DNA from: Capnocytophaga ochracea DSM 7271
GTDB taxonomy: Bacteria > Bacteroidota > Bacteroidia > Flavobacteriales > Flavobacteriaceae
Direction of reading: 5' to 3'
DNA: 64,000 bases
Assembly: GCF_000023285.1 (NCBI RefSeq)
Contig: NC_013162.1
Coordinates: 248,001 to 312,000 of the forward strand
The notes beneath the pieces were generated by a model. It made no database searches. It saw nothing but the letters and a program-made list of their open reading frames with translations, and was not told the origin of the DNA. The position numbers and the translations under genes were made by a program. Of the stretch, positions 33,282 to 41,915 are shown in pieces; the stretch's first letter is position 1, and each line of letters begins with the position of its first letter.

Positions 33282-35542
33282 TTGTTTGTCATTTCAAAAA
33301 CTAATTCACCGCCTTTTAGAAGGTCTTGGTGAGAAATATGCCATTGGGTATATTCTTTGCCGTTGAGTTTTACAGATTGGATATATTTATTGTCCTTAGA
33401 GACATTTTTAGCAATGATTGTAAACGTCTTTCCGTTAGGCAAGTGTATGGTTACTTTATCAAAGAGTGGACGACCGAACTCATACTCGGTAGAAGCTGGA
33501 TTCATAGGATATAAGCCCATAGCACTCCAAATGTACCAAGCCGACATCTGTCCGCAATCCTCATTACCACTAAGTCCGTTAGGGGTAGTGTTGTACTGAG
33601 TTTGCAAGATGCGATCTACCCAATATTGGGTTTTCTTAGGTTGTCCTGCTACGTTGAACATATAGGCAATATGGTGGCTAGGTTCATTGCCGTGCGCATA
33701 CTGACCTATGAGTCCTGAAATATCAGGAGAGGTGTTATCACCGGTGATTTCAGAACTTTCGGTAAAGAGTTTTTCTAAGTGTGTTACAAAAGGCTCATTG
33801 CCTCCAAATAAGCTGATAAGTCCTTGTACGTTGTGAGGCACAAACCAACTGTGTTGCCAAGCGTTACCTTCGGTATAGTCGGTATTTTCGCGATGGTCAG
33901 AGCGTTTAGGGTCAAAAGGCGTGCGCCATTTACCGTCGGTACTTTTACCGCGCATAAAGCCCGTTTCTTTATCGAATAGGTGAGCATAGGCTTCTGAGCG
34001 TTTGGTAAAGAAGGTAGCATCTTCGGTTTTACCTAAGGCTTTAGCCATTTGCGCTACACACCAGTCGTCATAAGCGTATTCAAGGGTAATAGTAACTGAT
34101 TCGTCTACCCCTGCGTTATAAGGAATGTAACCATATTTTTTGTATGCTTTGAGTCCTCGTGCGTCTTGCATCATTGTAGTTTTCATTGCCTCATAAGCCT
34201 TTTCAGCATCAAAACCACGTACGCCTTTAAGGTAGGCTTCGGCAATCACTGCTACCGAGTGATAGCCGGTCATTGTATTGGTTTCGTTACCATAGAGCGT
34301 CCAAACAGGCAATACTTTGTGCACTTGGTAGTAAGCTAACATTGAGTTGATAATATCAGCAGTTACTTTGGGTTGCAAAAGGGTAAGCAGTGGGTGCTCG
34401 GCGCGGAAAGTATCCCACAGAGAAAGGGTAGAATAAGCCGTGCCTTCTGTTTTTGCGATCTCATCGTTTTGTAGGCGGAACTGACCATTTTTATCAGAGA
34501 AAGTTACAGGCGCTACTTGTGCGTGATAGAGGGCAGTGTAGAAAATGGTTTTGAGAGAATCAACAGGGGTTTCTACTACTATACTGCTGAGGGTCTTCTC
34601 CCATTGTTGTTGTGCTAATGATTTGGTTTTATCAAAATTAGGAGCGTTATATAACTCCAAGTTATCTAAAGCATTTTCTTCACTCACTGAAGAAAGCGCT
34701 ACTTTTACCTCTAACTTCTCATCAGTATTATCAAAGAAGATTTGCCCTGAGGTAACATCATCTTTGTGTTTTTGATAGGTAATATTTTTTATAGGCTTAG
34801 AAAACTGAATCGCAAAGAACACTTTTTGGTTTTCAGCCCAGCCAGTACTATAACGATAACCTGTAATAATATTGTCGCTATTATTAGCGTCTAACTTCTT
34901 ATCCGATTTGCTAAAAGAAGTTTTGGTAGGGCTATCCCAGTTGATTGCAAATCCCAAGTTCAGTAGTACTGATTGTTCTGCCCCTTTTTCAAAAGTATAA
35001 CGATGTACGGCATAACGTTGTGTCGCAGTAAGTTCGACGTTTACTTTTGGGTCTTCTAAATACACTTGATAATAGCCAGGCTCTGCTTTTTCGTTCTTGT
35101 GGCTGTACTTCGATTTGTAAGGCACCATATCGCGAAACTCTTGGGCATTCACAGGGTATTGCTCTTTGCGTCCGTATTTCAGTACACTGAGGTCATATTC
35201 TTTAGTAGTAGGCATTAACAAGATGTCATTTAGGTCTCCTATACCTGTACCACTAAGGCTCAAATGTCCAAAACCTACCATAAGGCTATCGGAATAGTGG
35301 TAACCAGAGCACCAATCCCAGTTGCTGAGACCATTCACTGGGCTCACTTGTATCATACCGAAAGGAGTAGTCGCTCCAGGGTAGGTATGTCCGTGTCCGC
35401 CTGTACCAATAAACGGGTCTACATAGCTGATAAGCGGTTTTTGAGGGGTTTGTGCTTCTTGCTCAGAAGCTGTTTTAGATTGATTACAAGCCCCTAGTAC
35501 AAAAGTAGAGGCTACCAAAAGAGTAATATGTTTTAACTTCAT
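33278..35542 (-). CDS. GH92 alpha-mannosidase, lipoprotein
   Basis: A 754-residue calcium-dependent exo-alpha-mannosidase of family GH92, acting on mannose-containing N-glycans or mannans. I chose the ATG at 35542 over an in-frame upstream start because it begins the lipoprotein signal MKLKHITLLVASTFVLGAC. The N-terminal beta-sandwich starts ISYVDPFIGTGGHGHTYPGATTPFGMIQVSP, a GH92 hallmark. The helical barrel contains LSLWDTFRAEHPLLTLLQP, GVDESVTITLEYAYDDW and SGNEDCGQMSAWYIWSAMGLYP, which holds the catalytic Glu. The residues after Cys (NQSKTASEQ) lack a strong surface-export signal, so it is probably periplasmic. Its own promoter lies just upstream. Confidence 0.95.
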   Translation of the reverse strand: MKLKHITLLVASTFVLGACNQSKTASEQEAQTPQKPLISYVDPFIGTGGHGHTYPGATTPFGMIQVSPVNGLSNWDWCSGYHYSDSLMVGFGHLSLSGTGIGDLNDILLMPTTKEYDLSVLKYGRKEQYPVNAQEFRDMVPYKSKYSHKNEKAEPGYYQVYLEDPKVNVELTATQRYAVHRYTFEKGAEQSVLLNLGFAINWDSPTKTSFSKSDKKLDANNSDNIITGYRYSTGWAENQKVFFAIQFSKPIKNITYQKHKDDVTSGQIFFDNTDEKLEVKVALSSVSEENALDNLELYNAPNFDKTKSLAQQQWEKTLSSIVVETPVDSLKTIFYTALYHAQVAPVTFSDKNGQFRLQNDEIAKTEGTAYSTLSLWDTFRAEHPLLTLLQPKVTADIINSMLAYYQVHKVLPVWTLYGNETNTMTGYHSVAVIAEAYLKGVRGFDAEKAYEAMKTTMMQDARGLKAYKKYGYIPYNAGVDESVTITLEYAYDDWCVAQMAKALGKTEDATFFTKRSEAYAHLFDKETGFMRGKSTDGKWRTPFDPKRSDHRENTDYTEGNAWQHSWFVPHNVQGLISLFGGNEPFVTHLEKLFTESSEITGDNTSPDISGLIGQYAHGNEPSHHIAYMFNVAGQPKKTQYWVDRILQTQYNTTPNGLSGNEDCGQMSAWYIWSAMGLYPMNPASTEYEFGRPLFDKVTIHLPNGKTFTIIAKNVSKDNKYIQSVKLNGKEYTQWHISHQDLLKGGELVFEMTNK

Positions 35543-35567
35543 TGTAATAGCAATTAAGTATTTTGGG

Positions 35568-35598
35568 CAAAAATAATAAAATAACAACGAATAGCAAA
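35568..35598 (-). promoter_or_regulatory. Promoter of GH92-rfbB
   Basis: On the minus strand, TTTG (35595-35598), a 19-bp gap and TATTTTTG (35568-35575) are a full Bacteroidetes promoter. The leader to the ATG at 35542 would be about 20 bases, which supports that start. Confidence 0.82.
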
Positions 35599-35630
35599 AT
35601 GTTTTTGAGGGCTTTTCTTTCTCATTGTTA

Positions 35631-36293
35631 CTAAATATAGGGTATAACTTTTATCTGAGCATTTTCGTATTCTGCTAAAAATATCTCAGAAGGATTGCTG
35701 TATCCTGTCTTTTGTAGCTCTCCAAGTAGCCATTCTTCGCTTTTATCTACATCTTCCAGCACGCTTTTTTGAATAATCCCATCGGTAATGACAGGATATT
35801 TGGGGTTTTCTTCTCCTGCCAACACGATAATGAGTTCGCCATTCTGTTCAAGTACCGCTCTTTTCACCTCTCTGATATAGTATACCCCTTCTTTACGCAG
35901 TTTGAAAGCGAGTTCGTGTGCTGTAATTTTAGCTTTTTTGCAGGCGGCTATATCTATCTTACCTCGATTGATAACAATCACAGGAGCGCCGTCTATAAAC
36001 CTCCTAAAAGCTTGGTTTTTAGTTTTTAACTGACGTAACCCTATGATAAGGAATGCCCAAATAGCCAATACGATAGCAAACTGAAAGATACTCACCGATG
36101 GACTGTAAATCACACCTCCAATAATACCCCCAAGTACGTAATTTTGCACCTGATCCATTGCCGAACTCGGTGCTAAATTACCCTTGCCCGATTTGTTGAT
36201 GATTAAGGCAAGAGCCAACAATCCTAAAAGCAATTTTAGGAATACATCCAAATAGAAAAACTCCTCGGATTCAATATAAGGAATTGTATACAT
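35631..36293 (-). CDS. DUF421 (YetF-like) membrane protein
   Basis: A 220-residue protein with about three N-terminal TM segments (FFYLDVFLKLLLGLLALALII; VQNYVLGGIIGGVIYS; IFQFAIVLAIWAFLIIGL), then a soluble YetF-type domain: FIDGAPVIVINRGKIDIAACKKAKITAHELAFKLRKEGVYYIREVKRAVLEQNGELIIV. The 'G-P-V-x-x-I-x-x-G' and 'R..G......V..A.LE..G' pattern is that of DUF421. In sporulating bacteria YetF-family proteins associate with the membrane; their role here is unknown. It follows the DUF481 gene by 40 bp and probably shares its promoter. Confidence 0.9.
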   Translation of the reverse strand: MYTIPYIESEEFFYLDVFLKLLLGLLALALIINKSGKGNLAPSSAMDQVQNYVLGGIIGGVIYSPSVSIFQFAIVLAIWAFLIIGLRQLKTKNQAFRRFIDGAPVIVINRGKIDIAACKKAKITAHELAFKLRKEGVYYIREVKRAVLEQNGELIIVLAGEENPKYPVITDGIIQKSVLEDVDKSEEWLLGELQKTGYSNPSEIFLAEYENAQIKVIPYI

Positions 36294-36333
36294 AATGTTA
36301 ATCAGAAAATTAGTAAATTAGCAAATGGGGAAA

Positions 36334-37116
36334 TTAGAAAGAAATATTAAGCCCTACTTCAAGCGAATGATAGTCCTTTTTTATAGGTACAATAGGGGCA
36401 GAGTCGTAGATAAGTCGGTAGGTACCAAGTATACCTATGGTAGGCGTAATATTGTATTTGAGGTCGATAGCCCCACCATAGCGCGCTTCCTTAAAAGTAC
36501 TATCAGGTCTAGTTTGATGAATGGCAGTAGTGGTAAGCTCCCATTTTTCACCTATTCGAAGTTTATAACTGAGCGACAAATGACTTTTGATACTGCGACT
36601 GTAAGCATAAGTAGCCTCAACGTTATCGGGAGCAGGATATTCCCATTTTTCGTATTCAAAGAAGAAGCCCACCGCAGCAAACATCAGCGAGGATTGAGTA
36701 TTCAGCAACCGATAACGCGATTGTAAGCCGGTAGAAATCTTGTGGTTCATTCCCCTGCTCTCTGCCCATTGCGACTCAGCATAAGGATACACCTCAAAAG
36801 CGTGGTCTAACAGATAGCGGTACTCCATATGCACATAGCCACCACTTAATATTACTTGACTACCATAAGTAGATAACTCAAACTTGTTAATTACATTAAT
36901 AATCCTATTGCAATTGATAAGCAAGTTGAGATTAGCCGTATTTTTAAAAGTGAAGACATCTTCTTTTTCGGTTTTAAAATCCAAGATAGGCATTAGGCTC
37001 CCTTGCAGAGTTTTGGTGCTGTCTATCGTCATAGTAAGGTTTTCCGAAAAAAGCATTTGTGAATAGGCAGAAGCCGAAGACAATAGCGCCAATAACATAT
37101 AAAGTAATCGTTTCAT
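36334..37116 (-). CDS. DUF481-type outer-membrane beta-barrel protein
   Basis: A 260-residue exported protein with signal MKRLLYMLLALLSSASAYSQ, followed by alternating strands typical of a small outer-membrane barrel. It ends in SLEVGLNISF with the terminal Phe expected for barrel insertion. Segments such as FTFKNTANLNLLINCNRIINVINKFELSTYG and HKISTGLQSRYRLLNTQSSLMFAAVGFFFEYEKWEYP fit the DUF481 family. It is transcribed with the downstream DUF421 gene. The specific function is unknown, and the family call is moderate. Confidence 0.65.
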   Translation of the reverse strand: MKRLLYMLLALLSSASAYSQMLFSENLTMTIDSTKTLQGSLMPILDFKTEKEDVFTFKNTANLNLLINCNRIINVINKFELSTYGSQVILSGGYVHMEYRYLLDHAFEVYPYAESQWAESRGMNHKISTGLQSRYRLLNTQSSLMFAAVGFFFEYEKWEYPAPDNVEATYAYSRSIKSHLSLSYKLRIGEKWELTTTAIHQTRPDSTFKEARYGGAIDLKYNITPTIGILGTYRLIYDSAPIVPIKKDYHSLEVGLNISF

Positions 37117-37145
37117 CGTTTTTAAGCATATTATTTAATAAGACG

Positions 37146-37177
37146 CAAAAGTATAAAATCAATCCCGAATACACAAA
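37146..37177 (-). promoter_or_regulatory. Promoter of the DUF481-DUF421 pair
   Basis: On the minus strand, TTTG (37174-37177), a 20-bp gap and TACTTTTG (37146-37153) match the Bacteroidetes consensus, about 30 bp before the DUF481 start. Confidence 0.78.
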
Positions 37178-37270
37178 AAAATCTCACTTAAAACCAATGC
37201 TTCATACCTTTTTTATAACAATCTTCCAAGAGAAGTTTTTCACCACATTACCCTCATCATTCGTCATTCG

Positions 37271-37502
37271 TCATTCGGCTTTTCTTCCCTTTTCTTTCGC
37301 CTCGAAACCCTACTTTTAACATTTTTTTCACTGTTGTATTACAGTAAGAATCAACTACTTATACACCCTTCCTATACCAATCTTCCAAGATTCGTATAAG
37401 CTCCCTATAAGCTCTCTATAAGCTAACCATACCCTCCTTACACCCTTTTTTCATCAAAAACTCTCTTAACCTCCTTCTGAAAATCTCCGTTTTCTTCCGA
37501 AT
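37271..37502. repeat. Dispersed 250-bp repeat B, copy 3
   Basis: Similar to 4260-4487 and 24620-24849 from TTTCTTTCGCCTCGAAACC through AAGATTCG and three 11-bp TATAAGCT units to TTTTTTCATCAAAAACTCTC and CTTCCGAAT. The CTAGTGCC..GGCC start of copies 1 and 2 is missing. It lies in the 951-bp gene-free interval 37117-38067. Confidence 0.85.
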
Positions 37503-37549
37503 CCTCTAACCCCTCCTCTGACCTGTCCGACCCGTCCATTCCTCTTGGT

Positions 37550-37594
37550 GGTATTATTGGCATTTCTGGTATTTCTGGCATTATTGGCATTTAC
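37550..37594. repeat. 9-bp tandem repeat, second locus
   Basis: Five 9-bp units (GGTATTATT, GGCATTTCT, GGTATTTCT, GGCATTATT, GGCATTTAC) use the same unit types as 24942-24986. A CATTTGCTAATTTCC-type short repeat follows at 37596-37648. Confidence 0.8.
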
Positions 37595-37650
37595 CCCATT
37601 TGCTAATTTCCAAATTTTCTAATTCTCTCATTTCCTCATTTGCTAATTAA

Positions 37651-38040
37651 TCTCAGTTCAACATATATATAATACTGATTTACAGCTACGTTTACATTGC
37701 AATCTGTGAAATCCAGCAACGCAGTTGCCAATTCGTGCCCATCACATTTGTCAATTGAAAGACTATCCGTGTAATCTGTGCGAGATTTTCAGGCAATTTA
37801 TTGCCTATTTGTTTGATTTTTTTTAGAGATTTGTAAGATTTCTGTAGCGTAAGCTACACTTTTCTTACATCAAACTCGCGTTAATTAAAAAATTATCTGG
37901 AAAAAATCAGTGCAAGACTTTCAGGCAATTTATTGCCTATTTGTTTGATTCTTTAAAGATTTGTAAGATTTCTGTAGCGTAAGCTACACTTTTCTTACAT
38001 CAAACTCGCGTTAATTAAAAAATTATCTGGGAAAAATCAG
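37651..38040. repeat. Hairpin repeat A, copy 2 with tandem duplication of its 3' half
   Basis: 37651-37885 matches 3730-3965. Three hairpins are clear: GCAAC-GCA-GTTGC (37716-37728), AGGCAA-TTTA-TTGCCT (37791-37806) and TGTAGC-GTAA-GCTACA (37843-37858). The stretch 37779-37910 is then repeated almost exactly at 37911-38040, with a 130-132-bp period. The second copy ends 28 bases before the stop codon of the HTCS gene. Confidence 0.88.
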
Positions 38041-38067
38041 TGCAAGATTTTAAAGCGGTCTATAACA

Positions 38068-40845
38068 CTACCTAATCCGTTCCAAGTACTCTGTCGGACT
38101 CTCGTTGTAAAAATCTTTAAAGCATTTCGCAAAGTAGGAAGGAGAAGAAAATCCTACTTCATAAGCGACTTCCGAGATGCTCTTGGCTTTGCTGTTGAGC
38201 AACTGCTTAGCGTATTTTACTCGTATGGTACGAATAAGCTCATTAGGCGAATAGTCGGTGAGGGATTTGATTTTGCGATATAGGTTAGAGCGCGACAAAC
38301 CTAAGGCATCGGCTATTTCGTCTATATTCATTTCAGGATTGGCGATAGAGTTCTCTACGTAATGCGTAAAATCGGTGATAAACTGCTGTTCTACCTTACC
38401 TAAAGTCTCTTGTTTAGTTTCGTTCAAGAGGAAATTACTAAAACTCTCACGTATCTTCTTGCGGTTCTCAATGAGCTTGCGCACTCGTGTTTTCAGTAAT
38501 TTTATGTTGAAAGGTTTCGCAATATAGGCATCGGCACCACTCTCGAAGCCCACTTGCTTCTGTTCGTCTAACGCATAAGCGGTGAGCAAAATCACAGGAA
38601 TATGATTAGTAGCCACGTTAGTTTTTATCAACTGACATAAATCGAAGCCATCAGTCTTGGGCATCATCACATCGCTGATTACTACATCGGGAAGGTGCTT
38701 TTTAGCGACTTCAAAGCCTTCTTCACCGTTTTCAGCTTCGATAAGGTTATAGTCATCACTGAGGATATATCGAATAAACTGACGCATATCCTCGTTATCT
38801 TCCACAATCAGTACAGTAGGTTTCTCCGAAGCCGTTGGAGAAACCGTAGGTAGTTTGAGTTTCTCGGTAGGTGCGGGCAACGAAGGCAATAAGTCGAGAT
38901 GGGTTTCTATGTAATTGCTGTCGTATACCGCTTTTACCGATACTTGTTCTTGAGTAAAAGGCAGGCGAATGAGGAAGGTTGTCCCCTCCCCTTCTGTACT
39001 CTCTACGCTGATAGTACCGTTGTGTGAGGCTACTAAGGCTTGTACCAAAGCCAAACCTATACCCGAACCTTCGCTATCGGGATTTATTTTGTAGAAGTGC
39101 TCAAACACCTCACTTTGTTTGTCTTTTGGGATATATGAACCGCTATTGAACACACGTAGCACAGCTACTCCTCCTTTGGAGGGGGTTAGGGGAAGGTCTT
39201 CTTTTTCTAACGACACGGTGATACTTCCTCCTTGAGGTGTAAATTTCAGTGCATTAGAAAGCAGGTTGAAGTAGATTTTCTCTACTTTTTCCTTATCGAA
39301 AGCCATTTCAAAAGAAGTATCTTCGGCAAGAAACTGAAAGTTGAGTTTCTTTTGTTTGATACGGTCACTAAAAAAAGAATTGAGTTCAGTAAGAAACCGT
39401 TTTAGATTGCCCTTAGTGAAGTACATTTGCATCTTGCCATTCTCATAACTGCGGAACTCAATTACTTCGGAAATGAGATGCAAAAGTCGGTTGCTGTTCT
39501 TTTTGATGAGGAATAACAAGTCTTGTTCTTCTTTGGGGAGTGAATTGTGAGCCAAAAGCGTCTGCACAGGTCCTAAAATAAGCGACAACGGTGTTTTGAA
39601 CTCGTGAGAAATATTGGTAAAGAAAAGTAATTTGGCTTGGGTCGCCTCTTCTAATTGCGCCGAGATTTCCTCTAAGCGTTCTTTCTGTTGTTGCAATTCG
39701 GTAGCCTGACGTTTGATTTCTTCATTTTGTTTTTCTAACAGATTATTTGCACGACTCTTGGTGCGATATGCTCTGATAGCTATTGCCAAAAATATAGTAA
39801 TCAAACCAATAGCAATAATAGAAATGTAGAAGAGTGTACGCTGAGTAGTATGCTGAATAAGGCTCTCACTCAGCTGCTGATTGATATCCTCTATCTTAGC
39901 TTGTTTTTGAGCAATTTGCTCTGTTTGCAACTGTAAAATACGCACATTGCTCTTGTCCACCACAGCGGTATTGAGGATATTCTCGCGCTCAAAAGGTTGT
40001 TTATGGAGTATTTTCATTGCAAGGTCAATAACCTTTTCTCCTCCCGTAGGATAGATAAACGATGCGTCTTGCACGTTGTTCTCTATATTGCTAATTCCTT
40101 CTTGTTGTAGCGCATCTACCCCTATGATAAAGGGTATTTTACCGTTGAATTGCATCGCTGCTTCGTGAGTACCCGCTGCCATTGGGTCGTTCATCGCAAA
40201 CACAAGGTCGATATTGGGGTGTTGTTGAAAAAGTTGTTGCATTTGCACTTTGGCATCTGCTTTGAGGAAGTTGCCCCAGGTCTCGGCTACTATTCGCACC
40301 TCAGGAGCATTATTAAGGGCATCTACAAAGCCTTTATGGCGTTCCGCATCGGAGGTTGAGCCTTTGGTACCACGCACTTCGGCTATATTGCCTTTGCCTT
40401 TGAGAATACCTATCGCATAGTGTCCCGCTTCTTTACCTATTTGGTAATTATTAGCTCCCACATAGGCAGTATAACTCTCAGTAGCTATTTTCCTATCTAC
40501 CAAAATCACGGGAATACCCTGCTGGTAAGCCTTTTCAATAACTGGTGTACACGCTTCCGACTCGTTAGGCGAAACCACGAGCACATCTACCTTTTGTTCT
40601 ATGAACCACTCTATATCGGCAATTTGCTTAGGAGTATCGTCTTTCACACTGCGAATCAGTAGCTCAGTATTGGCTTGGTAAAGGGCTACTTCGCGTTTTA
40701 GCTCCTCGTTCATCGTTTGTCGCCAAAGGTCTTCACTGCACTGCGACACCCCTATCACATAACGGGGGTTTCGCTCCCTTTGGCAAGCAAGGCAAGCAAA
40801 GAGAGCGAAATATAAAAAAAGTATATGATACTTCCTAAAAGTCAT
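38068..40845 (-). CDS. Hybrid two-component system regulator of the fructan locus (BT1754-like)
   Basis: A 925-residue one-protein sensor and transcription factor. It starts at ATG 40845 (MTFRKYHILFLYFALFACLAC), one base after the fructokinase stop. Residues ~28-310 are a periplasmic sugar-binding domain of the type I fold (RYVIGVSQCSEDLWRQTMNEEL, VDVLVVSPNES, GIPVILVDRKI, DLVFAMNDPMAAG). TM is at ~340-360. The kinase core has SHEFKTPLSLI (His ~413) and GSGIGLALVQALVASHNG. The receiver has ISDVMMPKTDGFDL (Asp ~725), and an AraC-type DNA-binding domain fills ~825-925. The layout equals BT1754, whose periplasmic domain binds fructose. A ten-residue stretch DLPLTPSKGG in the ATPase domain is encoded by a palindromic repeat and looks like an in-frame insertion. 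Confidence 0.95.
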   Translation of the reverse strand: MTFRKYHILFLYFALFACLACQRERNPRYVIGVSQCSEDLWRQTMNEELKREVALYQANTELLIRSVKDDTPKQIADIEWFIEQKVDVLVVSPNESEACTPVIEKAYQQGIPVILVDRKIATESYTAYVGANNYQIGKEAGHYAIGILKGKGNIAEVRGTKGSTSDAERHKGFVDALNNAPEVRIVAETWGNFLKADAKVQMQQLFQQHPNIDLVFAMNDPMAAGTHEAAMQFNGKIPFIIGVDALQQEGISNIENNVQDASFIYPTGGEKVIDLAMKILHKQPFERENILNTAVVDKSNVRILQLQTEQIAQKQAKIEDINQQLSESLIQHTTQRTLFYISIIAIGLITIFLAIAIRAYRTKSRANNLLEKQNEEIKRQATELQQQKERLEEISAQLEEATQAKLLFFTNISHEFKTPLSLILGPVQTLLAHNSLPKEEQDLLFLIKKNSNRLLHLISEVIEFRSYENGKMQMYFTKGNLKRFLTELNSFFSDRIKQKKLNFQFLAEDTSFEMAFDKEKVEKIYFNLLSNALKFTPQGGSITVSLEKEDLPLTPSKGGVAVLRVFNSGSYIPKDKQSEVFEHFYKINPDSEGSGIGLALVQALVASHNGTISVESTEGEGTTFLIRLPFTQEQVSVKAVYDSNYIETHLDLLPSLPAPTEKLKLPTVSPTASEKPTVLIVEDNEDMRQFIRYILSDDYNLIEAENGEEGFEVAKKHLPDVVISDVMMPKTDGFDLCQLIKTNVATNHIPVILLTAYALDEQKQVGFESGADAYIAKPFNIKLLKTRVRKLIENRKKIRESFSNFLLNETKQETLGKVEQQFITDFTHYVENSIANPEMNIDEIADALGLSRSNLYRKIKSLTDYSPNELIRTIRVKYAKQLLNSKAKSISEVAYEVGFSSPSYFAKCFKDFYNESPTEYLERIR
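39167..39196. repeat. C-rich palindromic repeat inside the HTCS coding region
   Basis: The segment around CTCCTTTGGAG, followed by GGGGTTAGGGGAAGG, encodes PLTPSKGG on the minus strand, between the strands TVSLEKE and VAVLRVFNSG of the ATPase domain. It resembles the C/G-rich palindromes found between genes elsewhere in the window (41753-41769, 43113-43133, 45463-45482). The reading frame stays open across it. Confidence 0.6.
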
Positions 40846-40846
40846 T

Positions 40847-41725
40847 TTATCTAAACAACTCCAAATGAGCATCGGCGAGGCGAGGCATCGCACCGTGTTG
40901 CTGACACACGTAAGCCGATACTTCTACCGCTAATTGATGCGATTGGGCAATACTGCGACCATTGAGGTAAGAGGCTACAAAAGCAGCTGTGAACGAGTCT
41001 CCAGCTCCTACTGTATCGGCGATGGTAACCTTAGGCGTACCTAAGAACGATTTCTCATTAGGCGTAAACACATAACTACCTCTTGTACCTTGTGTTAAGA
41101 TAAGGAATTTGAGATTGTATTTCTCCAATAGGTGCTTACATACCTCTTCATCAGTTCCTTGCAAATTGAACATTTCAGCCACTTTCACTATCTCCTCATC
41201 GTTGATTTTTAATGCAGTTGCCTTGTCTAACGAATCGGCAATTACCTCTTTGCTGAAATATTTCAAGCGGAGGTTGATATCGAATACTTTTAAACTCTCG
41301 GCAGGCATTAAATCTAAGAACTTGTGGATAGTGGCACGCGATATTTCACTGCGTTGTGCTAACGACCCGAAGCACACAGTATTAGTGTTCTTTGCTAAGT
41401 TCTCAATTCGCGAAGAGAATGGAATATTGTCCCACGCTACATTTTCGCTAATCTCATAGGTAGGCACCCCGCGACCGTCTAACTGTACTTTTACAGTACC
41501 TGTGGGGAAATCAGTCTTCTCAATGATGTAGTTGAGTTCTTTTTCTTCTAAACTTTTTAGTATTTCCTTACCGAGTAGATCGCCTCCAATGGCACTCACA
41601 GCATAGCCGTTGAAGCCAAATTGCGACACGTGGTAAGCGAAATTAGCGGGCGCACCGCCTAATACTTTTCTTTCAGGGAAGACATCCCAAAGGATTTCTC
41701 CCAATCCTACTACTGTATTTTTCAT
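40847..41725 (-). CDS. Fructokinase (PfkB family)
   Basis: A 292-residue sugar kinase of the ribokinase/PfkB family. I chose the ATG at 41725 (MKNTVVGLGEILWDVFPERKVLGGAPANFAYH); an upstream TTG in the same frame only adds residues encoded by a C-rich hairpin repeat. Substrate-binding GGAPANFAYHVSQFG, the internal DINLRL and the C-terminal ATP-binding/catalytic motif TIADTVGAGDSFTAAF (catalytic Asp) are intact. It lies between the MFS permease and the HTCS regulator. With the two GH32 enzymes upstream, fructose is the likely substrate, as for BT1757 of the levan locus. Confidence 0.93.
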   Translation of the reverse strand: MKNTVVGLGEILWDVFPERKVLGGAPANFAYHVSQFGFNGYAVSAIGGDLLGKEILKSLEEKELNYIIEKTDFPTGTVKVQLDGRGVPTYEISENVAWDNIPFSSRIENLAKNTNTVCFGSLAQRSEISRATIHKFLDLMPAESLKVFDINLRLKYFSKEVIADSLDKATALKINDEEIVKVAEMFNLQGTDEEVCKHLLEKYNLKFLILTQGTRGSYVFTPNEKSFLGTPKVTIADTVGAGDSFTAAFVASYLNGRSIAQSHQLAVEVSAYVCQQHGAMPRLADAHLELFR

Positions 41726-41752
41726 CGTATTATATGTTATCCTCTCCTCTGT

Positions 41753-41769
41753 CTTCCCCTTGGGGGAAG
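41753..41769. repeat. C-rich hairpin in the fructokinase leader
   Basis: CTTCCCC (41753-41759), TTG and GGGGAAG (41763-41769) form a perfect hairpin 28 bases upstream of the fructokinase ATG, between it and the -7 candidate at 41807-41814. It belongs to the C-rich palindrome family of this window. Confidence 0.6.
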
Positions 41770-41806
41770 GAGGCGAGAGTGTTGTTGTTAATTCTTTTTC
41801 AGCGTA

Positions 41807-41814
41807 CAAAGTTA
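41807..41814 (-). promoter_or_regulatory. Candidate -7 element for fructokinase-HTCS
   Basis: TAACTTTG on the minus strand matches the -7 consensus, but no TTTG lies at the -33 distance. It could give the kinase and regulator an expression level independent of the upstream locus genes. Confidence 0.45.
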
Positions 41815-41915
41815 TAAATTCTTTTTGAGATTTCCTACTACTAATAATAAATACTATCAGTCGTCAGATCTTTCTGACTAATCCAACTTATACAATTTGT
41901 AGGGCTCTCTAACGA

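Noticed and set aside
37059-37319. 86-codon plus-strand ORF after the DUF481 gene
   Set aside because: It spans the DUF481 start, its promoter and repeat B, and has no recognisable domain.
40846-40893. Upstream extension of the HTCS reading frame
   Set aside because: It overlaps the fructokinase 3' end and displaces the signal sequence. The ATG at 40845 follows the fructokinase stop by one base.
41726-41809. TTG start that would extend fructokinase by 28 residues
   Set aside because: The added residues (LSPPSPKGK and others) come from a C-rich palindromic repeat, and the TTG coincides with the -7 promoter element.
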